Shown: positions 15,624-24,845 of the stretch, piece after piece
Numbering within the stretch: the stretch's first letter is position 1
How the letters are laid out: each line of letters opens with the position of its first letter
Notes under the pieces: generated by a model
Seen by the model: only the letters and a program-made list of their open reading frames with translations
The model's database searches: none
Told to the model about the DNA's origin: nothing
Position numbers and translations under genes: made by a program
Assembly (NCBI RefSeq): GCF_001292625.1
Contig: NZ_LAJH01000017.1
Coordinates: 1 to 64,000, forward strand
From: Shimia sp. SK013
GTDB lineage: Bacteria; Pseudomonadota; Alphaproteobacteria; Rhodobacterales; Rhodobacteraceae
Reading direction: 5' to 3'
DNA length: 64,000 bases

Positions 15624-16997
15624 GACCACAAAGAAGATCAACACGCCAAAGACGTCATTTGTCGTGGTGATGAAAATCCCTGTCGCCACCGCAGGATCAA
15701 GCCCAAAACTTCGCAAAATATAGGGGATCAACGCCCCGATTGTACCGGCGATTGTGGTCACCAGCGTCAGCGCCAGCAAAGCGGTCAAGGCGAGCAAATG
15801 CGGATGCGCCAATGGCAGAACGAGGCTCGCCAATAGGACCGCAATCGCTGTGATCACCCCGATGCTCAACCCATTGAACATCGCGCCAAAGAACTCCCGC
15901 CAAAGCCGCGCACCAAAATCCCCGCGCCAGTTGGTGCCCGAGGTCAGCGACTGAATAGACACGGTCGAGGCCTGAATGCCCGCGTTGCCCGCCGTCGCCA
16001 TGACCACCGGAATGAAACTCGCCAGCACGGCAGCCTGCGCCAACGCCTCCTCATAGGATCCGATCACCACCGCGGCAAAACTTGCCCCGCCAAGCCCCCC
16101 CAAAAGCCAGGGCAACCGCCGCTTCAGGATTGTGAGCGGCCCGTCAAACTGTGTGGTCGCAGGCGATACCGAGCCCATGACCAACATGTCTTCTTCCACT
16201 TCATCACGGAAAATATCGCCAAGTTCGAGAGGGGAAATTCCGCCGACCAGCTTGCCAAATTCGTCCACAACGCCAATCGCGTTTACGCCTCGACGTCGGG
16301 CCAATTGCAAAACCTCTTCACGGTCACAATCGGCGCTCACCACGTCCAGTTCCTTATGCACGATCTGTGCGAGCGGCAGATCAGCCTGTCCCGCCAACAC
16401 TTCACGAAACCGCAAAAACCCGATCGGTTTGCGGGCCTCGTCGACCACAAACATCATGTCGATCTTGCCGATCTCGGTTGTGCGGCTCTTGATGTCCTCG
16501 GTCAGCTGACCCACCGTCCAATGCAGAGGCGCCATTAAGACTCCCAGCCGCATCACCGTCGCCGCACTGTCGTCCCGCGCCTGCAAAACCGCAGCGATCC
16601 GTTCCGCGTCCGGCCGCGTCTGCACCAACCGTCCGGCAAAGTTGCGCGGCAATTCCAACAGCGTATCGACCGCCTCATCCACATCCATCATGCCGATAAT
16701 ATTGGAAAACGTGTGCTCCGATTCCGGGCTGTAAAGCACCGCGTGCAAGTCGTTGTCCAACTCCGACAGCACCTTTAGGCCAAGGTTGTCAGGCACCCAG
16801 TCAAACAAAAGCCGCGCCCGCGCCGGACGCAGCCGCAACAAACACGCAAGCACATCGCCCACTGGCCAGCTTGCCGTGGCCTCAACAACGGCCGCGCGAT
16901 CCCCGTCAGCAATCATGTCGTCAATCAGCCGCAGCGTCGCCCGGTTGGCATCGTCTGCGGTATCGCTTTGCCCACCCTGCCAAATCAATGTGCTCAT
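15603..16997 (-). CDS. mgtE: Magnesium transporter MgtE
   Basis: A 464-residue inner-membrane Mg2+ channel. The cytoplasmic N-domain (MgtE_N helical repeats, residues 30-135) is followed by a CBS pair (about 140-260) and five membrane helices (about 295-464). The membrane part holds the pore motifs VVMATAGNAGIQASTV and GLDPAVATGIFITTTND, where the Asp is the conserved Mg2+-binding residue. GAGGCG precedes ATG 16997; an upstream in-frame ATG is less likely. CBS domains sense intracellular Mg2+ and close the pore. It is monocistronic, between two plus-strand genes. Confidence 0.93.
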   Translation of the reverse strand: MSTLIWQGGQSDTADDANRATLRLIDDMIADGDRAAVVEATASWPVGDVLACLLRLRPARARLLFDWVPDNLGLKVLSELDNDLHAVLYSPESEHTFSNIIGMMDVDEAVDTLLELPRNFAGRLVQTRPDAERIAAVLQARDDSAATVMRLGVLMAPLHWTVGQLTEDIKSRTTEIGKIDMMFVVDEARKPIGFLRFREVLAGQADLPLAQIVHKELDVVSADCDREEVLQLARRRGVNAIGVVDEFGKLVGGISPLELGDIFRDEVEEDMLVMGSVSPATTQFDGPLTILKRRLPWLLGGLGGASFAAVVIGSYEEALAQAAVLASFIPVVMATAGNAGIQASTVSIQSLTSGTNWRGDFGARLWREFFGAMFNGLSIGVITAIAVLLASLVLPLAHPHLLALTALLALTLVTTIAGTIGALIPYILRSFGLDPAVATGIFITTTNDVFGVLIFFVVASALYL

Positions 16998-17195
16998 ATG
17001 CGCCTCATAAAATATCTTTTCGTGGCACGGCATGCCCCTTGGGCACTACATTGCCAAGGCCCAAGGCCGATTGCACGCCTTTTGCGGCAGGCTTCTGCCC
17101 ATCCGGCACACAAAAACTCCTCTGCCAAAACACCTTGGAAAGTTAGCGCAACCATGAAAGGCTGCCCTCAATGCACCTGAGTTAGAGCCCGCAAT

Positions 17196-18149
17196 ATGCA
17201 AGACATTCTCACGGTCACCCTCAACCCCGCTGTCGATCTTTCGACTGCCGCGCCAGAAATCTCTCCGGGACACAAACTGCGCTGCGCCGCGCCAAATTAC
17301 AGCGCCGGAGGCGGCGGCATCAATGTCTCGCGCGCCATTCGCATCCTTGGCGGTCACTCCCGCGCCTTCGTTGCGCATGGCGGCAACGCAGGCCAACGTC
17401 TTCAAGCACTTCTGTCCGACGAAGGTATTGCCGAAATTGCCCATCCTGCACCGGGCGAAACCCGCACCAACGTCTCCGTCATTTGCGATGAAACCGGCGA
17501 ACAGTTCCGCTTTGTCATGCCCGGCCCAACGTGGACCGAGGCCGACTGCATCAAGCTGTTGACAGGGCTGAACGCAATGACAGGCCCCGCCGGTCTGCTG
17601 GTGCTCTCCGGTAGCCTCGCGCCCGGAATGTCCGCTGATTTTGCCCGCACCATCATTGCCGCGCTCAAAGACACCGGCCCCAGCATTCTTTGCGACATTT
17701 CGGGGCGCCCGTTGCGTGATCTTTGCGCCGCGCCCAATCCGGGTCTTGATGTCCTGCGCATGGATCTAGACGAAAGCGAGGAAATTTTCGGCGCACCTCT
17801 GAGTTCACGCACTGACAGCGCCCGCTTTGCCCGCGATCTGGTTGCCAAAGGCGTGTCCAAAACTGTGATCGTCGCACGTGGCCCAGACGGGTCTGTACTG
17901 GCCAGCGAGGCAGGTTGCCTTCACGCCACGGCGCTGGATGTGCCTATCAACAGCAAGGTCGGCGCTGGCGACAGCTTTGTTGGCGCCTTCACTTTGGCAC
18001 GTGCAAGTGGTCTTGATCTGGCAACCGCTCTGCAACACGGCACAACCGCTGCGACGTCCGCCGTGACCACGCCCGCCACCGAACTTTGCCGCAAGGCCGA
18101 TTTCGAGCGCTATCTGCGCGACTGCGTGCTTTCAGATATCACACTCTAG
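17196..18149 (+). CDS. PfkB-family sugar phosphate kinase (1-phosphofructokinase/PfkB type)
   Basis: A 317-residue ribokinase-fold kinase. The start DILTVTLNPAVDLSTAAPEI matches the 1-phosphofructokinase/6-phosphofructokinase-II subgroup (TLNPAID). The phosphosugar-binding block SAGGGGINVSRAIRILGG and the catalytic anion hole KVGAGDSFVGAFTLA (with the base Asp) are complete. It transfers phosphate from ATP to a hexose phosphate, or possibly tagatose-6-phosphate, in the cytoplasm. No fru PTS gene or aldolase is adjacent, so the substrate is open. It ends 9 bases before the convergent nadE stop. Confidence 0.85.
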   Translation: MQDILTVTLNPAVDLSTAAPEISPGHKLRCAAPNYSAGGGGINVSRAIRILGGHSRAFVAHGGNAGQRLQALLSDEGIAEIAHPAPGETRTNVSVICDETGEQFRFVMPGPTWTEADCIKLLTGLNAMTGPAGLLVLSGSLAPGMSADFARTIIAALKDTGPSILCDISGRPLRDLCAAPNPGLDVLRMDLDESEEIFGAPLSSRTDSARFARDLVAKGVSKTVIVARGPDGSVLASEAGCLHATALDVPINSKVGAGDSFVGAFTLARASGLDLATALQHGTTAATSAVTTPATELCRKADFERYLRDCVLSDITL

Positions 18150-18158
18150 GCGGGCCAG

Positions 18159-19817
18159 TCAGCTTTCGTCGCGGAACCGGTTCACAATCGGATACCGCCG
18201 GTCCATCCAAAAAGCTTTTTTGCTCAATCGCGCACCTGGTGCCGACTGAAAGCGTTTATACTCGCTGATGTAGACCAGATGCTCGACCCGCTTGACTGTC
18301 TCGCGATCAAAACCTGCGGCCACGCAATCGGCCACCGATTTTTCCTGATCCACCAGCATCAACAGGATCGTATCCAGCACGTCATAGGGCGGCAGGCTGT
18401 CCTCGTCCTTTTGATCCGGACGCAACTCCGCAGACGGTGGCTTGTCGATGATATTGACCGGAATAACTTCGCCCTCAGGCCCGCCCATCCAGTCACGGTG
18501 CACCGCATTACGCCAGCGCGAGGTTTCAAACACGCGGGTTTTGTACATGTCCTTGATCGGATTATAGCCTCCGGCCATGTCGCCATAGATCGTGGCATAG
18601 CCCACTGCGACCTCGGATTTATTGCCTGTGGTCAACAGCATCTCGCCAAACTTGTTGCTCATCGCCATCAACAAAAGCCCACGCAGACGGCTCTGGATGT
18701 TTTCTTCCGTCAGCCCCGGCTCGGTGCCCTCAAACAGCGGCGCCAGCGTGTTGGTGATCGCCTGACGGCCTTCCGCGATTGGCACAAAATCATACCGCAC
18801 GCCCAACCGCTCGGCGATGTCTTTGGCGTCCTCAAGAGACTCCTCGGATGTATATTCAGAAGGCAACATCACACAGCGCACGTTCTCAGGTCCCAATGCG
18901 TCAACCGCAATTGTCGCCACCAGCGCGCTGTCGATCCCACCCGACAGTCCAAGCAACACCTGCTTGAACCCGGTCTTGCCCATGTAGTCGCGCAGCGCCT
19001 CAACACACACGCGGTAATCCTGCTCTTCGCCCGCAGGCAACACGGCCTTGGGTCCAGCCTTGCAGCGCCAGCCCGCAGGCGTGCGCTCAAACTCGACATG
19101 GGCCACAACCTCGTCAAACACCGGCAATTGCATCGCCAATTCCCCACCGGGATTGAGCACAAACGAACCGCCGTCAAACACCTGATCGTCCTGACCGCCC
19201 ACCATATTGAGATACACCAGCGGCAATTCCGTCTCGATCACGCGGGCCACCATGTGGTTCATGCGGCGGTCAAACTTGTCGCGATAATAGGGGCTGCCAT
19301 TTGGCACCACGAGGATTTCCGCGCCGGTCTCTTCCAGCGTCTCCGGCACATCCTCAAACCACGCATCTTCGCAAATCGGGCTGCCAACCCGCACGCCGTT
19401 CACATCGTATGGCCCGCCCATCGGTCCATGATCAAACAGGCGTTCCTCGTCAAAAACAGTGTAGTTGGGCAGGTGGTGCTTGAGCTGGCGATGCACAATC
19501 CGCCCGCCTTTCAGCACGAAATACGCGTTGTAAAGCTTGCCGTCATCGGCCCAAGGTCCGCCCACGGTCACAACCGGACCATCGGCACAATCCACGGCCA
19601 ACCGCTCGATCTCGGCCATCGCGGCGGCCTGCAACGCGGGTTTCAGGATCAGGTCCTGTGCGTTGTAACCCACGATAAACATCTCGGGAAACGCCACCAT
19701 ATCAGACCCGGCCGCCTTGGCCTCGGCCCAAACGCTGCGCACCTTGTCGGCATTGCCGCGCAGATCACCCATCACCGGATTGGCCTGCGCCATGCTCAAG
19801 CGGAACGTGTCGGACAT
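18159..19817 (-). CDS. nadE: Glutamine-dependent NAD+ synthetase
   Basis: A 552-residue two-domain enzyme that converts deamido-NAD to NAD+ with glutamine and ATP. The N-terminal nitrilase-like glutaminase has Glu in VAFPEMFIVGY, Lys in RQLKHHLPNYTVFDE, and Cys in GSPICEDAW. The C-terminal synthetase has the P-loop LLGLSGGIDSALVATIA and TTGNKSEVAVGYATIYGDMA. The ATG at 19817 is preceded by AGGAGG; an upstream extension of 11 residues was rejected. It is followed upstream by a GST-like gene in the same direction, 72 bases away. Confidence 0.96.
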   Translation of the reverse strand: MSDTFRLSMAQANPVMGDLRGNADKVRSVWAEAKAAGSDMVAFPEMFIVGYNAQDLILKPALQAAAMAEIERLAVDCADGPVVTVGGPWADDGKLYNAYFVLKGGRIVHRQLKHHLPNYTVFDEERLFDHGPMGGPYDVNGVRVGSPICEDAWFEDVPETLEETGAEILVVPNGSPYYRDKFDRRMNHMVARVIETELPLVYLNMVGGQDDQVFDGGSFVLNPGGELAMQLPVFDEVVAHVEFERTPAGWRCKAGPKAVLPAGEEQDYRVCVEALRDYMGKTGFKQVLLGLSGGIDSALVATIAVDALGPENVRCVMLPSEYTSEESLEDAKDIAERLGVRYDFVPIAEGRQAITNTLAPLFEGTEPGLTEENIQSRLRGLLLMAMSNKFGEMLLTTGNKSEVAVGYATIYGDMAGGYNPIKDMYKTRVFETSRWRNAVHRDWMGGPEGEVIPVNIIDKPPSAELRPDQKDEDSLPPYDVLDTILLMLVDQEKSVADCVAAGFDRETVKRVEHLVYISEYKRFQSAPGARLSKKAFWMDRRYPIVNRFRDES

Positions 19818-19889
19818 CGCCCCTGCCTCCTGCTGAATTTCGTCGGCCAAAGATGTAGCAGACCCAGCGCCAAGGAAAAGCGCAAACGG

Positions 19890-20636
19890 CTAAAGCGTTA
19901 GCGGCGTCTCCAGATGGCGCGCATACATATGATCCCGATGCGCCAACAACCGTGGAGCAACCGCAGCCCGCGTTTCCGCGTCCATCGTCCCAAACGCCGC
20001 GCGCGCCTTGGGGTGCATTGCGCAAATCTCCTGCGGCAGCGGCGCAAACAGCGCCATCGTGCACGCCAGCTGGATGTCGGCCGCACAGATCTTGGCGCCC
20101 AAAAGATACGGCCCGTCCGAGGCCGCCAACTGTGCCTCAAACTGCGTCAAAAGTTCCACAACCCGTGCGCCATATCCTTGCGCGACCTCAGCCTCATAGC
20201 CATATTTCGCGGCCAGATATCCCGACACCCCCGCCGAAAAGCCGCCACCGTCAGATAGGCCGACATGCACCTGCTGCAACCGCCGCGACCACGCCAAACC
20301 GCCTTTGCCCAGCAAATCCTCAGCCATCTGCGCAACATCCGCCCCGCCAGGTACCAGCACCGGCTCGGGCGCCAGTCGCTCGATCAACTGCATGATCTCC
20401 ACTGCGCCGGATTTCGGCGCCTCGTTTTCATATATCGCCACTGGCGCGCTTGCCTCGCCGGTCCAAGCCACGAGATCCACATCCTGCCCGTCAAAATTCA
20501 CCGGCACCCAGTCCAACCCTTTGATGTGCAGCATGCCTTTCACGGCCTCGCCCCACGGGCTTGGCGTGCCGCGCACAATCGTAACCCGCAGCCCACTCGC
20601 CGCCTTTGCTTCATCCGTGCCCACATAATCGCGCAT
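19890..20636 (-). CDS. Glutathione S-transferase-like protein
   Basis: A 248-residue protein with a thioredoxin-like N-terminal domain (LRVTIVRGTPSPWGEAVKGM, then a cis-Pro region SAPVAIYENEAPKSGAVEIM) and a helical C-terminal domain with an N-capping-like block (YLLGAKICAADIQLACTMAL). The layout is GST-like, but the usual catalytic Ser/Tyr/Cys is not obvious: the position is SPW, and substrate is unknown. It lies just upstream of nadE in the same direction and could share its transcript. Confidence 0.72.
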   Translation of the reverse strand: MRDYVGTDEAKAASGLRVTIVRGTPSPWGEAVKGMLHIKGLDWVPVNFDGQDVDLVAWTGEASAPVAIYENEAPKSGAVEIMQLIERLAPEPVLVPGGADVAQMAEDLLGKGGLAWSRRLQQVHVGLSDGGGFSAGVSGYLAAKYGYEAEVAQGYGARVVELLTQFEAQLAASDGPYLLGAKICAADIQLACTMALFAPLPQEICAMHPKARAAFGTMDAETRAAVAPRLLAHRDHMYARHLETPLTL

Positions 20637-20825
20637 ATCTGCTCTCCCAATTGGTTTGACGCCACGCTGCCACGCCTTCGTCAGACTGACCAGTCACAGA
20701 TCTCCCTGCGCCAATGCACAACTTCTGCAAAACCCGTTGCCCAGCGCCCCCCGTTGTTCTAGATTCGCTGCAAAGCCGGAATTCGGCAGGGGACAGCCAG
20801 TAACAGGCAACATGGGACGAAATTA

Positions 20826-22217
20826 ATGCGCAGAACTCAGGCACTTACACTCGCCATCCTGCTGGCCGCCGCACCCGCCATTGCACAGGACAGCCAGGTT
20901 CTGACCAAACAATACGACGAAGGCGGCGTCTATGAAGGCACCTTCAAGGGCGGTCTTCAGCACGGCACTGGCACCTATCGCCTGCCAAACGGCTACGAAT
21001 ATACCGGCGCTTGGGTCGACGGAGAAATTGTCGGCCTCGGCACCGCCCGCTTCTCTAACGGCTCGGTCTATGAGGGCGAATTTGCCAAAGGAAAACCCCA
21101 CGGTGCCGGCAAAATCACCTTCACCGACGGGGGCACCTACGAAGGCACTTGGGCCGAAGGCAAAATCACCGGACAGGGCGTGTCGATTTACGCCAACGGC
21201 GTGCGCTACGAAGGGGATTTCCTGAACGCGGTACACCACGGCCACGGCACCATGCTCTCCCCCAACGGGTACCGCTACGAAGGTGGCTGGATCGATGGCG
21301 TCAAAGAAGGCCTTGGCCGCGTCACCTATCCGGATGGCACCATTTATGACGGCCAGATCGCCGCTGGCGAACGTGAAGGCACCGGCGAATTGACCATGCC
21401 GGACGGGCTGACCTATCAAGGCACGTGGGCCGCAGGCCAGATCGAAGGCGACGGCACACTGACCCAACCCAACGGCGACATCTATGTCGGCCAGTTGTCG
21501 GGCGGTCAACGTCAGGGCCAAGGTCAGGTCACATATGAAAACGGTGATACCTACGTCGGCGCGTTCGAAGCCGACCAGCGCCACGGCCAAGGCACGTTTA
21601 ATGGCGAAGACGGCTATGTCTATGTCGGCAGCTGGGTGAACGGCCGCATCGAAGGCGAAGGTCAGGTGACTTACCCTGACGGATCAGTCTATTCCGGCGC
21701 ATTTCGTGACAATTTGGCGGACGGTCTTGGCATGATCACCTACACCGACGGCTCCACCTACGAAGGCGGCTGGAAGGCTGGCGTGATCGAAGGATTTGGC
21801 AAAGCGATTTATGCCAACGGATTGGTCTATGAGGGCGAATTCAAAGCCGCCAAAAACCACGGCAACGGCGTGATGACTTATGCCGACGGCTACCGTTATG
21901 ACGGCGCATGGGCCAACGGCCAGCGTCACGGTGTCGGCACGGCCACGTATTCCGACGGCACCGTCTACACCGGCAATTTCGTAGACGGCCAGCGCGACGG
22001 CATCGGCGAAATCGTCATGACTGACGGGTTCCAATACGCTGGCGAGTGGAAAGGCGGCGAAATCGACGGCGTCGGCGTTGCAACCTATGCAAATGGTGAC
22101 ATCTACGAAGGCACGTTCAAAGCCGGAAAACGCCAAGGCGAAGGCACCATGAAATACGCCAGCGGCGAAGAAGCCACTGGCGAGTGGGAAAACGGCTCTT
22201 TGAACACCGACGGCTAA
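20826..22217 (+). CDS. Exported MORN-repeat protein
   Basis: A 463-residue protein with a signal peptide (MRRTQALTLAILLAAAPAIA, then QDSQ). Nearly all the rest is a tandem array of MORN motifs at a strict 23-residue period, of the form YEG.F..G..HG.G....ADG. I count 18 full units and one degenerate unit (EEATGEWENG) at the C-terminus. MORN arrays form long beta-hairpin ribbons that can bind lipids or proteins; a catalytic domain is absent. It is probably periplasmic or surface-exposed and acts as a scaffold. It is a single gene, followed by a GC-rich hairpin. Confidence 0.9.
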   Translation: MRRTQALTLAILLAAAPAIAQDSQVLTKQYDEGGVYEGTFKGGLQHGTGTYRLPNGYEYTGAWVDGEIVGLGTARFSNGSVYEGEFAKGKPHGAGKITFTDGGTYEGTWAEGKITGQGVSIYANGVRYEGDFLNAVHHGHGTMLSPNGYRYEGGWIDGVKEGLGRVTYPDGTIYDGQIAAGEREGTGELTMPDGLTYQGTWAAGQIEGDGTLTQPNGDIYVGQLSGGQRQGQGQVTYENGDTYVGAFEADQRHGQGTFNGEDGYVYVGSWVNGRIEGEGQVTYPDGSVYSGAFRDNLADGLGMITYTDGSTYEGGWKAGVIEGFGKAIYANGLVYEGEFKAAKNHGNGVMTYADGYRYDGAWANGQRHGVGTATYSDGTVYTGNFVDGQRDGIGEIVMTDGFQYAGEWKGGEIDGVGVATYANGDIYEGTFKAGKRQGEGTMKYASGEEATGEWENGSLNTDG

Positions 22218-22237
22218 GGCCCGGTTTGCCAAAGCAC

Positions 22238-22258
22238 TGGGGGCCGCTTAGGCCCCCA
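22238..22258. terminator. GC-rich hairpin between convergent MORN and VOC genes
   Basis: TGGGGGCC/GGCCCCCA with a five-base loop GCTTA lies between two convergent genes. There is no T-run on either side, so it is only a possible terminator. Confidence 0.45.
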
Positions 22259-22284
22259 AAGTAACCGCCTTTCTAAAAGCGCGC

Positions 22285-22782
22285 CTAAGCATACGCGCCT
22301 TTGGAATAAGTCAGCTCATAGCTGTGGCTATAAAGCTCAAAGACAATCCCGAACGGATCTTCGACATAGACCATGCGGTATGGCTTTTCGTCGGGGAAAT
22401 ACTCCCGCACCGGCATCCGTTGCTTGCCGCCCGCTGCCACGATCTTGGCCAACAGATCCTCAAGGTTCGGATCCTGAATGGCAAAGTGAAACGTGCCGTG
22501 CTGACGATAGTTCAGGTTCTCGGCAGGCGCATTATTGCCCTCAAATTCAAAGATCTCGATGCCAACGCGATCCGCCGTCGCCAAATGCGCGATCCGCAGC
22601 CGGCCCCAGCCTGCGCCAAACACATCCGTGCACATCTGACCAATATCGCTGTCGTCTTCGACAATCTCGGTGGGCTCCATAATGACGTAAAAGCCAAGAA
22701 CTTCGGAATAGAATTTAACGGCTTGGTCCACATCCGGCACTGACAGGCCGATGTGGGAAAATGTACGGGGGGTGGGCAACAT
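22285..22782 (-). CDS. VOC-superfamily (glyoxalase/dioxygenase fold) protein
   Basis: A 165-residue single-chain VOC protein with two beta-alpha-beta-beta-beta modules. Candidate metal ligands are the His in FSHIGLSVPDVDQAV, the Glu in GIEIFEFEGN, the His in GTFHFAIQDPN, and the Glu in GIVFELYSHSYE. This fits a lactoylglutathione-lyase or extradiol-dioxygenase-like enzyme; the substrate is unknown. A LysR gene starts divergently 98 bases away, so it probably controls this gene. Confidence 0.8.
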   Translation of the reverse strand: MLPTPRTFSHIGLSVPDVDQAVKFYSEVLGFYVIMEPTEIVEDDSDIGQMCTDVFGAGWGRLRIAHLATADRVGIEIFEFEGNNAPAENLNYRQHGTFHFAIQDPNLEDLLAKIVAAGGKQRMPVREYFPDEKPYRMVYVEDPFGIVFELYSHSYELTYSKGAYA

Positions 22783-22880
22783 GGGATTTTCCTTTCTCTC
22801 TGATGATTGAGATATAGCTGGACGTGCGTCACATTAAAAATTATCATATTGTATGTTTGTAATAACGATTTGAAATCAAA
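22783..22880. promoter_or_regulatory. Divergent control region, VOC gene / LysR
   Basis: An A+T-rich 98-base gap with imperfect dyads around ATTATCATATTGTATG and GTAATAACGAT. It is the expected LysR-binding region for a divergent pair; no single T-N11-A box stands out. Confidence 0.4.
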
Positions 22881-23789
22881 ATGCTAAACGCAACCTGGCT
22901 CGACACTTTCACAACACTCTGCGACATCGGCCACTTCACCCGCACCGCAGACCGTCTTGCCATGACGCAACCGGGTGTTTCCCAGCATTTGCGCAAACTC
23001 GAAGCCCAAGTCGGCCAGCGCCTTATAACACAAAGCGGCAAGTCTTTCTCTCTCACCCCCGCAGGCGAGGCCGTCTTGCAATTGGGCCAAACACGGCGCG
23101 CCCAAGAAGCCGCCCTGCGCGACAGTCTGACCGCGGATGATCCTTCCTCCGGCACTGTCAGCCTCGGCTGCTCCGGCAGCTTTGCCATGTGGGCCTATCC
23201 GCTCATGTTGCAGAAAATGCATGACGCACCTGAACTGGTGTTGCGTGTCACCGCCGCGCCACAAACCAGCGTCATCGCTGATGTATTGTCAGGCACGTCC
23301 GACCTTGGTGTTGTGGCGCAAAACCCCAGCCATCCCCGCCTTACGGCCACCCGCCTCGCCCGCGAAGAGCTCTGCCTTGTGCTGCCAAAAGACTTCGCCC
23401 CCGACACGCTGTCTTTCGCCGCTCTCAACGCCCTCGGCTTTGTTGCCCACCCCGACGGCGCCGCCTATGCCGACGAACTTTTTGGTGCCAACTTCCCGTC
23501 CGAGTATGCCGGCGCCGACCGCCTCAGGCTGCGCAGCTTTGTCAATCAAATCGGGCAAATCCCGATTCCTGTTGCCCAAGGCCTCGGCTACACCATCTTG
23601 CCGCGCACCGGCGTTCAGGCCTTTGCACAGGCCGACAAACTCGCGGTCGCCTCCCTGCCTGAACCACAGTTTCACGACCTTTGGCTAATCTCCCGTCCGG
23701 GCCGCACCGACTTCGCCCGCATCCAAGCCATCGCCGCCTTGATCACGCAAGCCGCCGCAACTCTGGATCAACACCGGACCCAATCCTGA
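22881..23789 (+). CDS. LysR-family transcriptional regulator
   Basis: A 302-residue LysR protein. The N-terminal winged helix reads LDTFTTLCDIGHFTRTADRL and AMTQPGVSQHLRKLEAQVGQ. A periplasmic-binding-like effector domain follows, from about residue 90 (GTVSLGCSGSFAMWAYPLML). It is divergent from the VOC gene and probably activates or represses it in response to a small aromatic or carbonyl effector; that target is inferred from position only. Confidence 0.88.
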   Translation: MLNATWLDTFTTLCDIGHFTRTADRLAMTQPGVSQHLRKLEAQVGQRLITQSGKSFSLTPAGEAVLQLGQTRRAQEAALRDSLTADDPSSGTVSLGCSGSFAMWAYPLMLQKMHDAPELVLRVTAAPQTSVIADVLSGTSDLGVVAQNPSHPRLTATRLAREELCLVLPKDFAPDTLSFAALNALGFVAHPDGAAYADELFGANFPSEYAGADRLRLRSFVNQIGQIPIPVAQGLGYTILPRTGVQAFAQADKLAVASLPEPQFHDLWLISRPGRTDFARIQAIAALITQAAATLDQHRTQS

Positions 23790-23799
23790 TCCCCCAAAC

Positions 23800-24459
23800 T
23801 CACCACGCCACCGGCACCCCTGAATAATCAAAAAAACCGCCGCTCTCCTGCGGCTCCAACACATCCAACACATCCAAAAGCCGTTCCGCGCTGATTGCGG
23901 CGCTTAACTTGTCTCGCCCTTGATAGGCTTTGGTAAACGCTGTCTCCACAGTGCCAGGATGCAAAGCCGTGCACACCGATTGCCGATGCGTGCGCGACAA
24001 CTCGATCGCGCCCGTCTTAATCAGCTGGTTCAGCGCCGCCTTTGAAGCCCGATAGGAATACCACCCACCCGAACGATTGTCGCCAATCGAGCCGACCCGC
24101 GCCGACAACGCTGCAAACACACCCCGTTTGTCGCGCATCAAAAGGCGCGGCGCATGGCGCAACACCAACGCAGGACCAATCGCATTGACCGCAAACTGTC
24201 CCGCCAATTCTGCCGCCGACACATCGCGCAACGATTTTTCCGGTTGCGCCCGCGTGCTCACCAAAGCGCCCGTCGCCACAAAAATCAGATCAAACTTGCC
24301 CTCCAAAGCCGCAAGGCCCTGCTCCGCCGCCTCCGGCCGAAGCACATCAAACCCGTCCCGCCCCCGCGACAGCCCAACCACCTCCGCGCGCCGTCGTCGC
24401 AATTCCGACGCAACCGCCGCGCCAATACCGCCACTGTCTCCAACCACCAAAGCCCGCAT
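23800..24459 (-). CDS. Short-chain dehydrogenase/reductase, C-factor-like
   Basis: A 219-residue SDR. The nucleotide-binding motif is ALVVGDSGGIGAAVASELRR, where GxSGGIG replaces the usual TGxxxGIG Thr. The catalytic region has SARVGSIGD (Ser) and YSYRASKAALNQLIKTGAIE (Tyr and Lys in YxxxK). The short length and GWYSYRASKAALN resemble CsgA/C-factor-type SDRs of Rhodobacteraceae. The ATG at 24459 gives the proper start; earlier GTG and TTG codons are unlikely. Substrate unknown. It converges with the lysR gene over 10 bases. Confidence 0.85.
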   Translation of the reverse strand: MRALVVGDSGGIGAAVASELRRRRAEVVGLSRGRDGFDVLRPEAAEQGLAALEGKFDLIFVATGALVSTRAQPEKSLRDVSAAELAGQFAVNAIGPALVLRHAPRLLMRDKRGVFAALSARVGSIGDNRSGGWYSYRASKAALNQLIKTGAIELSRTHRQSVCTALHPGTVETAFTKAYQGRDKLSAAISAERLLDVLDVLEPQESGGFFDYSGVPVAW

Positions 24460-24515
24460 CACATCCCCCAAAACTCAAATCAAATACGCGCAAGCCATCC
24501 CGCTGGATCAGCCGC

Positions 24516-24580
24516 GGCTTTTTGTTCCTGAAATACCTCGGGGGAGCCCGAGCTTGCCTCGGGCGCTGGGGCAGCGCCCC
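24516..24580. repeat. Dispersed intergenic repeat element, copy 2
   Basis: The core matches copy 1 at 6902-6970: a T-run, GTTCC, then AAATACCTCGGGGG. Two hairpins follow: GCCCGAG/CTCGGGC (24546-24564) and GGCGCTG/CAGCGCC (24562-24578, overlapping). The hairpin stems differ from those of copy 1 but keep the pairing. Confidence 0.6.
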
Positions 24581-24665
24581 TTAAGCTTAAAGCCTGCCTT
24601 GAGCCGCCAAACGCTGCCCCAAATACATCACGCGAAATTCTGCTTTTCATTTACCAAACGGCATG

Positions 24666-24679
24666 TATAAATCCCGTCC
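24666..24679 (+). promoter_or_regulatory. Promoter -10 region for the leu leader
   Basis: TATAAA (24666-24671) lies 8 bases upstream of the leader ATG at 24680. The expected transcription start therefore falls at or next to the ATG, so the leader peptide would be leaderless. The -35 region is weak (CTTTTC, about 17 bases upstream). Confidence 0.45.
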
Positions 24680-24766
24680 ATGATCAAAAGCACACATATC
24701 GCATTGACCGAGCGCCTTCCGGCGCCCTTTGCTCGTGGCATTGACCTACTCCTAATCCGCCTCTGA
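24680..24766 (+). CDS. leuL: Probable leu operon leader peptide (28 residues)
   Basis: A 28-codon frame ends in Asp-Leu-Leu-Leu-Ile-Arg-Leu, with Leu codons CTA, CTC, CTA, CTC just before the TGA. CTA is rare in the neighbouring genes, where CTG and CTC dominate, as expected for ribosome-stalling control codons. No ribosome site precedes the ATG; the -10 box places the start of the RNA at about the ATG, so translation may be leaderless. A hairpin CTGAGC/GCTCAG (24763-24794) begins at the stop codon. The frame lies 79 bases before the cupin-leuA pair. Attenuation of leuA by leucine is therefore likely, though no U-run terminator was found. Confidence 0.5.
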   Translation: MIKSTHIALTERLPAPFARGIDLLLIRL

Positions 24767-24794
24767 GCGCGGCCTTCTCGGCGCGCGTGCTCAG
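24763..24794 (+). promoter_or_regulatory. Hairpin at the leader stop codon
   Basis: CTGAGC (24763-24768) pairs with GCTCAG (24789-24794), with additional GCG/CGC pairing inside. Its position at the leader stop fits an attenuator in which ribosome position decides folding. Confidence 0.4.
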
Positions 24795-24845
24795 GGGACA
24801 TGATTACGCGCCGCATTCCCGCGAACCGAGATTAGGACACACACC

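Noticed and set aside
18279..19901. 540-codon plus-strand frame
   Set aside because: Antisense to nadE; rich in His, Arg and Gln with no domain pattern; nadE is certain on the other strand.
20900..22200. Tandem 69-base DNA repeats that might suggest a CRISPR or satellite
   Set aside because: They are coding MORN units in one frame with variable third positions; no spacers.
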